From positions 1 through 42,162 of the forward strand of contig JANXQX010000041.1 of NCBI GenBank assembly GCA_025353305.1: a stretch of 42,162 nt of DNA, read 5' to 3'. The number at the start of each line of letters is the position of its first letter. The first letter of the stretch is position 1. The notes beneath the pieces were generated by a model. That model was given only the letters and a program-made list of their open reading frames with translations. It was not told where the DNA came from and searched no databases. The translations under genes were made by a program, and so were the position numbers. Of the stretch, positions 39,950 through 42,162 are shown piece by piece. The stretch is from Holophagaceae bacterium (GTDB taxonomy: Bacteria; Acidobacteriota; Holophagae; Holophagales; Holophagaceae).

Positions 39950-40861
39950 ATGATCGGTTCAAAAGACATTCTTCGCGGAAAAATCCTGATCGTGGATGAC
40001 AAGCACGCAAATGTGCTCCTGCTGGAGCGGATGCTGCGCGGTGCCGGCTATGAGTCCATCACCTCGACCCTGGATCCTGAAAAGGTTTGTGAACTGCATC
40101 TAATAAACCACTACGACCTGATCCTGTTGGATCTTGAGATGCCCCGCATGGATGGTTTCCAGGTGATGGAAAACCTGAAACAGATCGAACAGGGCAGTTA
40201 TCTTCCAGTCCTCGTGATCACCGCGCAACCCGAGCACAAGCTTCGCGCCTTGAAAGCTGGCGCGAAGGATTTCATAAGCAAACCGTTCGATCTGTCCGAA
40301 GTCTTGATCCGGGTTTACAACATGCTTGAGGTTCGGCTGCTCCACCTGGAAACGAAGAGCCTTTACGCCCGGGTCCTGGCGGAGCAGAAAGTGTCGGAGC
40401 GGCTGCTATTGAATGTGTTGCCTCATTCCATCGCGGAATACCTGAAGGAGCGGCCCGCGGACACCAGCGATAGCTTTGCGGAACTCATCACCGGGAGTTA
40501 CGCGGAGGTGACCGTGTTGTTCGCAGACATCCTGGAGTTCACGAAGTTTTCCGAGGGCTCCAGCGCCCATGTCCTGGTCGGTGTTCTAAATGATATCTCC
40601 GCCCGCTTTGAAGGCACTGACAACCACAAGAAATTTGAGAAATCCAAGACCATTGGTGATGCCTACCTGGATTCTGTAGGACTACCTGGCCCATTGGCGG
40701 ATCACTCGATCTGTGCGGCGAAAATGGCCTTGGATCTGGTATCGGCCATGGATCGGTTCAATGCGCATAGCCGCTACAAGCTGAAAGTCCGCATCGGAAT
40801 TGATACTGGCGAAGCTTTGGACGACATCGTTAGCAAGCGAAGGTTTCTCTACGACGTTTGA
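39950..40861 (+). CDS. Response regulator with truncated class III nucleotide cyclase domain
   Basis: 303 aa. Receiver domain 10-125 (acidic pair in IVDDKHAN, Asp61 in LLDLEMP, Lys111 in SKPFDL), linker helix to 155, then a class III cyclase domain from about 186 (VTVLFADILEF, metal Asp193; KTIGDAYLDSVGLPG, Asp237). It stops at RRFLYDV, where family members continue with WGDTVNxAARME; the transition-state Asn and Arg of that segment are absent and the preceding IGIDTGEALDDIVSK is also divergent. It is therefore probably catalytically dead or a remnant. Right at the break the DNA shows three heptamers GACGTTT-GACGTTT-GACATTT. 15 bases after the hybrid kinase gene. Confidence 0.87.
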   Translation: MIGSKDILRGKILIVDDKHANVLLLERMLRGAGYESITSTLDPEKVCELHLINHYDLILLDLEMPRMDGFQVMENLKQIEQGSYLPVLVITAQPEHKLRALKAGAKDFISKPFDLSEVLIRVYNMLEVRLLHLETKSLYARVLAEQKVSERLLLNVLPHSIAEYLKERPADTSDSFAELITGSYAEVTVLFADILEFTKFSEGSSAHVLVGVLNDISARFEGTDNHKKFEKSKTIGDAYLDSVGLPGPLADHSICAAKMALDLVSAMDRFNAHSRYKLKVRIGIDTGEALDDIVSKRRFLYDV

Positions 40862-40927
40862 CGTTTGACATTTAGGGGATAAAGGCCCTGAAAGGGCTCG
40901 GCAGGCTGCTAGTGAAGGGTGTTGTTC

Positions 40928-41029
40928 ATGCTCAATTCAACCGCAATCCTGAATGGGAACATCCTAATTGTTGATGATAGGGAAGCCAATGTTCTATTGC
41001 TGGATCGGATGTTGCGTGGAGCCGGTTAA
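40928..41029 (+). pseudogene. First 33 codons of the HD-GYP response regulator, cut by an in-frame TAA
   Basis: ATG with AAGGGTG upstream begins MLNSTAILNGNILIVDDREAN and continues VLLLDRMLRGAG, then TAA (41027-41029), then SITSTMDP in the same frame as the ORF from 41048. The neighbour at 39950 reads MLRGAGYESITSTLDP at this point, so Tyr (TAT/TAC) has become TAA. The rest of the gene is intact. Either a true nonsense mutation or a sequence error. Confidence 0.85.
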
Positions 41030-41047
41030 CTTTCCATTACGTCAACG

Positions 41048-42007
41048 ATGGATCCATGCGAAGTCGGTGAACTTCACGCTAAAAACCACTATGACTTGAT
41101 CCTCCTGGATCTTCAGATGCCCGGCATGGACGGATTCCAGGTGATGGAAGGGCTCAAGGAGCTTGCCTCGGACAACTACCTTCCCGTGCTCGTCATCACG
41201 GCCCAGCCAGGTCACAAATTGCGCGCGCTCCGGGCCGGCGCGAAGGATTTCATCAGCAAACCCTTTGAACTGGCAGAAGTACTGGCGCGCGTTCACAACC
41301 TGCTGGAAGTGCGTCTGCTGCACAAGGAGTTGCACAACACCAACGAGGTGCTGGAACAGCGAGTGCGAGAAAGGACTGCAGAGCTTAAGGATAGCTACCA
41401 GGAAACCATTTTCACCATGACTCGCGCGGCGGAATACAAGGATGAAGACACCGGTGCGCACGTGCAACGCATCAGTTATTACAGCCGCGAACTATCCGAA
41501 ATACTGGGCATGGACAATGGCTTCTCCGAAAAGCTGTTTTTCGCCAGCCCCATGCACGACATTGGCAAAATCGGTATTCCCGACCACATCCTGCTCAAGC
41601 CTGGCACGTTTACGCTATATGAGTGGGAGATCATGATGGGACATGCCTTGCTGGGTTCCAAGATTCTAGGCAACAGCAAGTCGCCCTACCTCATGATGGG
41701 CGCCGAGATCGCGCTAAATCATCACGAGCGTTGGGATGGTGGCGGCTATCCCAGTGGCAAGCGGGGCGAAGCCATACCCCTAACCGCGCGCACCATGAAT
41801 ATCTGCGTCGTATACGATGCGATTCGAAGCAAGCGGCCCTACAAGCCCGCATTCGACCATCTGAAGACCATGGACATCATCAGCCAAGGTGATGGCCGCA
41901 CCCAGCCCGAGCATTTTGATCCGGTCATCCTTTCGGCCTTCACACAACACCAGCAAACGTTTTGGGATATTTTCCACTCCTACGACAACAGCATGGCAGA
42001 CGCTTAA
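41048..42007 (+). CDS. HD-GYP response regulator (cyclic-di-GMP phosphodiesterase type), N-terminus cut off
   Basis: 319 aa as the ORF stands, about 360 with the part from 40928. The receiver domain lacks its first strand and acidic pair if started here, but keeps Asp (LLDLQMPGMDG) and Lys (SKPFEL). A helical linker (NEVLEQRVRERTAEL) is followed by an HD-GYP domain with metal ligands in MHDIGKIGIPDH and HHERWDGGGYP, plus ITLTARTMNICVVYDAI-type continuation. HD-GYP proteins hydrolyse cyclic-di-GMP to pGpG/GMP. ATG 41048 has no ribosome site, so full expression needs the upstream start. Confidence 0.9.
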   Translation: MDPCEVGELHAKNHYDLILLDLQMPGMDGFQVMEGLKELASDNYLPVLVITAQPGHKLRALRAGAKDFISKPFELAEVLARVHNLLEVRLLHKELHNTNEVLEQRVRERTAELKDSYQETIFTMTRAAEYKDEDTGAHVQRISYYSRELSEILGMDNGFSEKLFFASPMHDIGKIGIPDHILLKPGTFTLYEWEIMMGHALLGSKILGNSKSPYLMMGAEIALNHHERWDGGGYPSGKRGEAIPLTARTMNICVVYDAIRSKRPYKPAFDHLKTMDIISQGDGRTQPEHFDPVILSAFTQHQQTFWDIFHSYDNSMADA

Positions 42008-42012
42008 GAACC

Positions 42013-42048
42013 AGGAGGTCATTGGTTCGATCCCGCTAAACGGCTTCA
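42013..42048 (+). other. tRNA 3'-end-like sequence (possible att remnant)
   Basis: AGGTC, then a T-arm-like ATTGG-TTCGATC-CCGCT (stem 4 of 5 pairs), then AAACGGC-T-TCA in the place of acceptor strand and 3' end. The order and the GGTTCGATCCCGCT stretch are those of a bacterial tRNA from position 44 on. No D-arm or anticodon stem can be formed upstream, which is HD-GYP coding sequence, so this is not a complete tRNA. A 3' tRNA fragment followed by a terminator is what integrative elements leave as an att site. Confidence 0.4.
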
Positions 42049-42064
42049 AGAGATGTAACAATCA

Positions 42065-42093
42065 GGCTCGTCACCATGCGGGCCTTTTGTTTT
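42065..42093 (+). terminator. Intrinsic terminator
   Basis: GGCTCG (42065-42070) pairs with CGGGCC (42079-42084), one G-T pair, 8-base loop, followed by TTTTGTTTT. It closes the kinase/response-regulator transcript. The remaining bases to 42162 show nothing I can support. Confidence 0.75.
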
Positions 42094-42162
42094 GACCCAC
42101 AGGTAGTTCCGAATAGCCGAGCCAACGGTCATGAGCCCATCATTCAACTTTCCCCAAAACCT

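Noticed and set aside
42004..42048. Complete tRNA gene
   Set aside because: No anticodon or D-arm stem can be formed upstream; only the 3' part resembles a tRNA.

Overview
The window is GC-rich bacterial DNA with densely packed, Shine-Dalgarno-led genes. It looks like a Gram-negative organism: there are two OmpA-type proteins, a beta-barrel protein, several lipoproteins and a GT4/GH130 pair. The gene content (sigma-54 activators, DUF3494/Ig-like surface proteins, PRC-barrel, YtxH, CsbD and BON stress proteins, large PAS kinases) would fit a soil or sediment organism such as Acidobacteriota (Holophagae/Geothrix-like) or a Geobacter-like deltaproteobacterium. That placement is inference from gene style only; no rRNA or other marker gene is present.

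Layout. 1-1381 (+): 3' part of a response regulator with a sigma-54 AAA+ output and a frameshifted HTH. 1644-3257 (+): a DUF3494 (ice-binding-like) secreted protein and a YXWGXW-like secreted protein, each behind a sigma-54-type promoter candidate. 3315-7175 (+): a frameshifted GT4 glycosyltransferase overlapping a GH130 gene. 7188-12227 (-): alpha/beta hydrolase, AI-2E-family permease, phospholipase D-like lipoprotein and Nramp-like transporter. 12382-20489 (-): a long island of small envelope and stress proteins (lipoprotein, DUF3309, two YtxH-like, an unknown protein split by an amber codon, OmpA/coiled-coil, two PRC-barrel, DUF948-like, Dps, two related coiled-coil proteins, Lmo0937-like, BON). 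20784-26259 (-): lipoprotein, a 1218-aa Ig-repeat/DUF3494 lipoprotein and an OmpA porin-like protein, closed by a strong terminator. 26421-28088 (+): a XylR_N/V4R sigma-54 activator. 28217-30640 (-): a second Ig/DUF3494 lipoprotein. 30956-34584 (+): CheB-CheR-PAS protein and an orphan PAS protein. 34617-35497: CsbD (-) and a DUF3185-like membrane protein (+). 35561-42007 (+): a CHASE3/PAS hybrid histidine kinase, then response regulators with a truncated cyclase and with an HD-GYP domain. The right end carries a tRNA 3'-end-like sequence and a terminator.

Main discovery. A ~43-bp two-dyad element occurs three times (20651, 26367, 30799). Each copy lies 63-64 bp upstream of a -24/-12 (sigma-54) promoter candidate that reads leftwards into a surface or envelope gene. 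One copy also lies immediately in front of the V4R activator gene. This has the architecture of a local enhancer-binding-protein regulon: a DmpR/MopR-style zinc-containing sensor would switch on Ig/ice-binding-like lipoproteins, an OmpA protein and a small hydrophilic protein. Further strong -24/-12 sites without the element precede the genes at 1644 and 35276, so a second activator may be involved.

Second theme. Three closely related receiver domains carry three different outputs (AAA+, class III cyclase, HD-GYP), and all three genes are damaged: by a frameshift, a truncation and an in-frame TAA. With the glycosyltransferase, the amber-split protein, the coiled-coil gene and the CheB-CheR N-terminus, at least seven genes here carry a disruptive change. 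This means either real decay or sequence errors, and should be settled before any of them is called non-functional.
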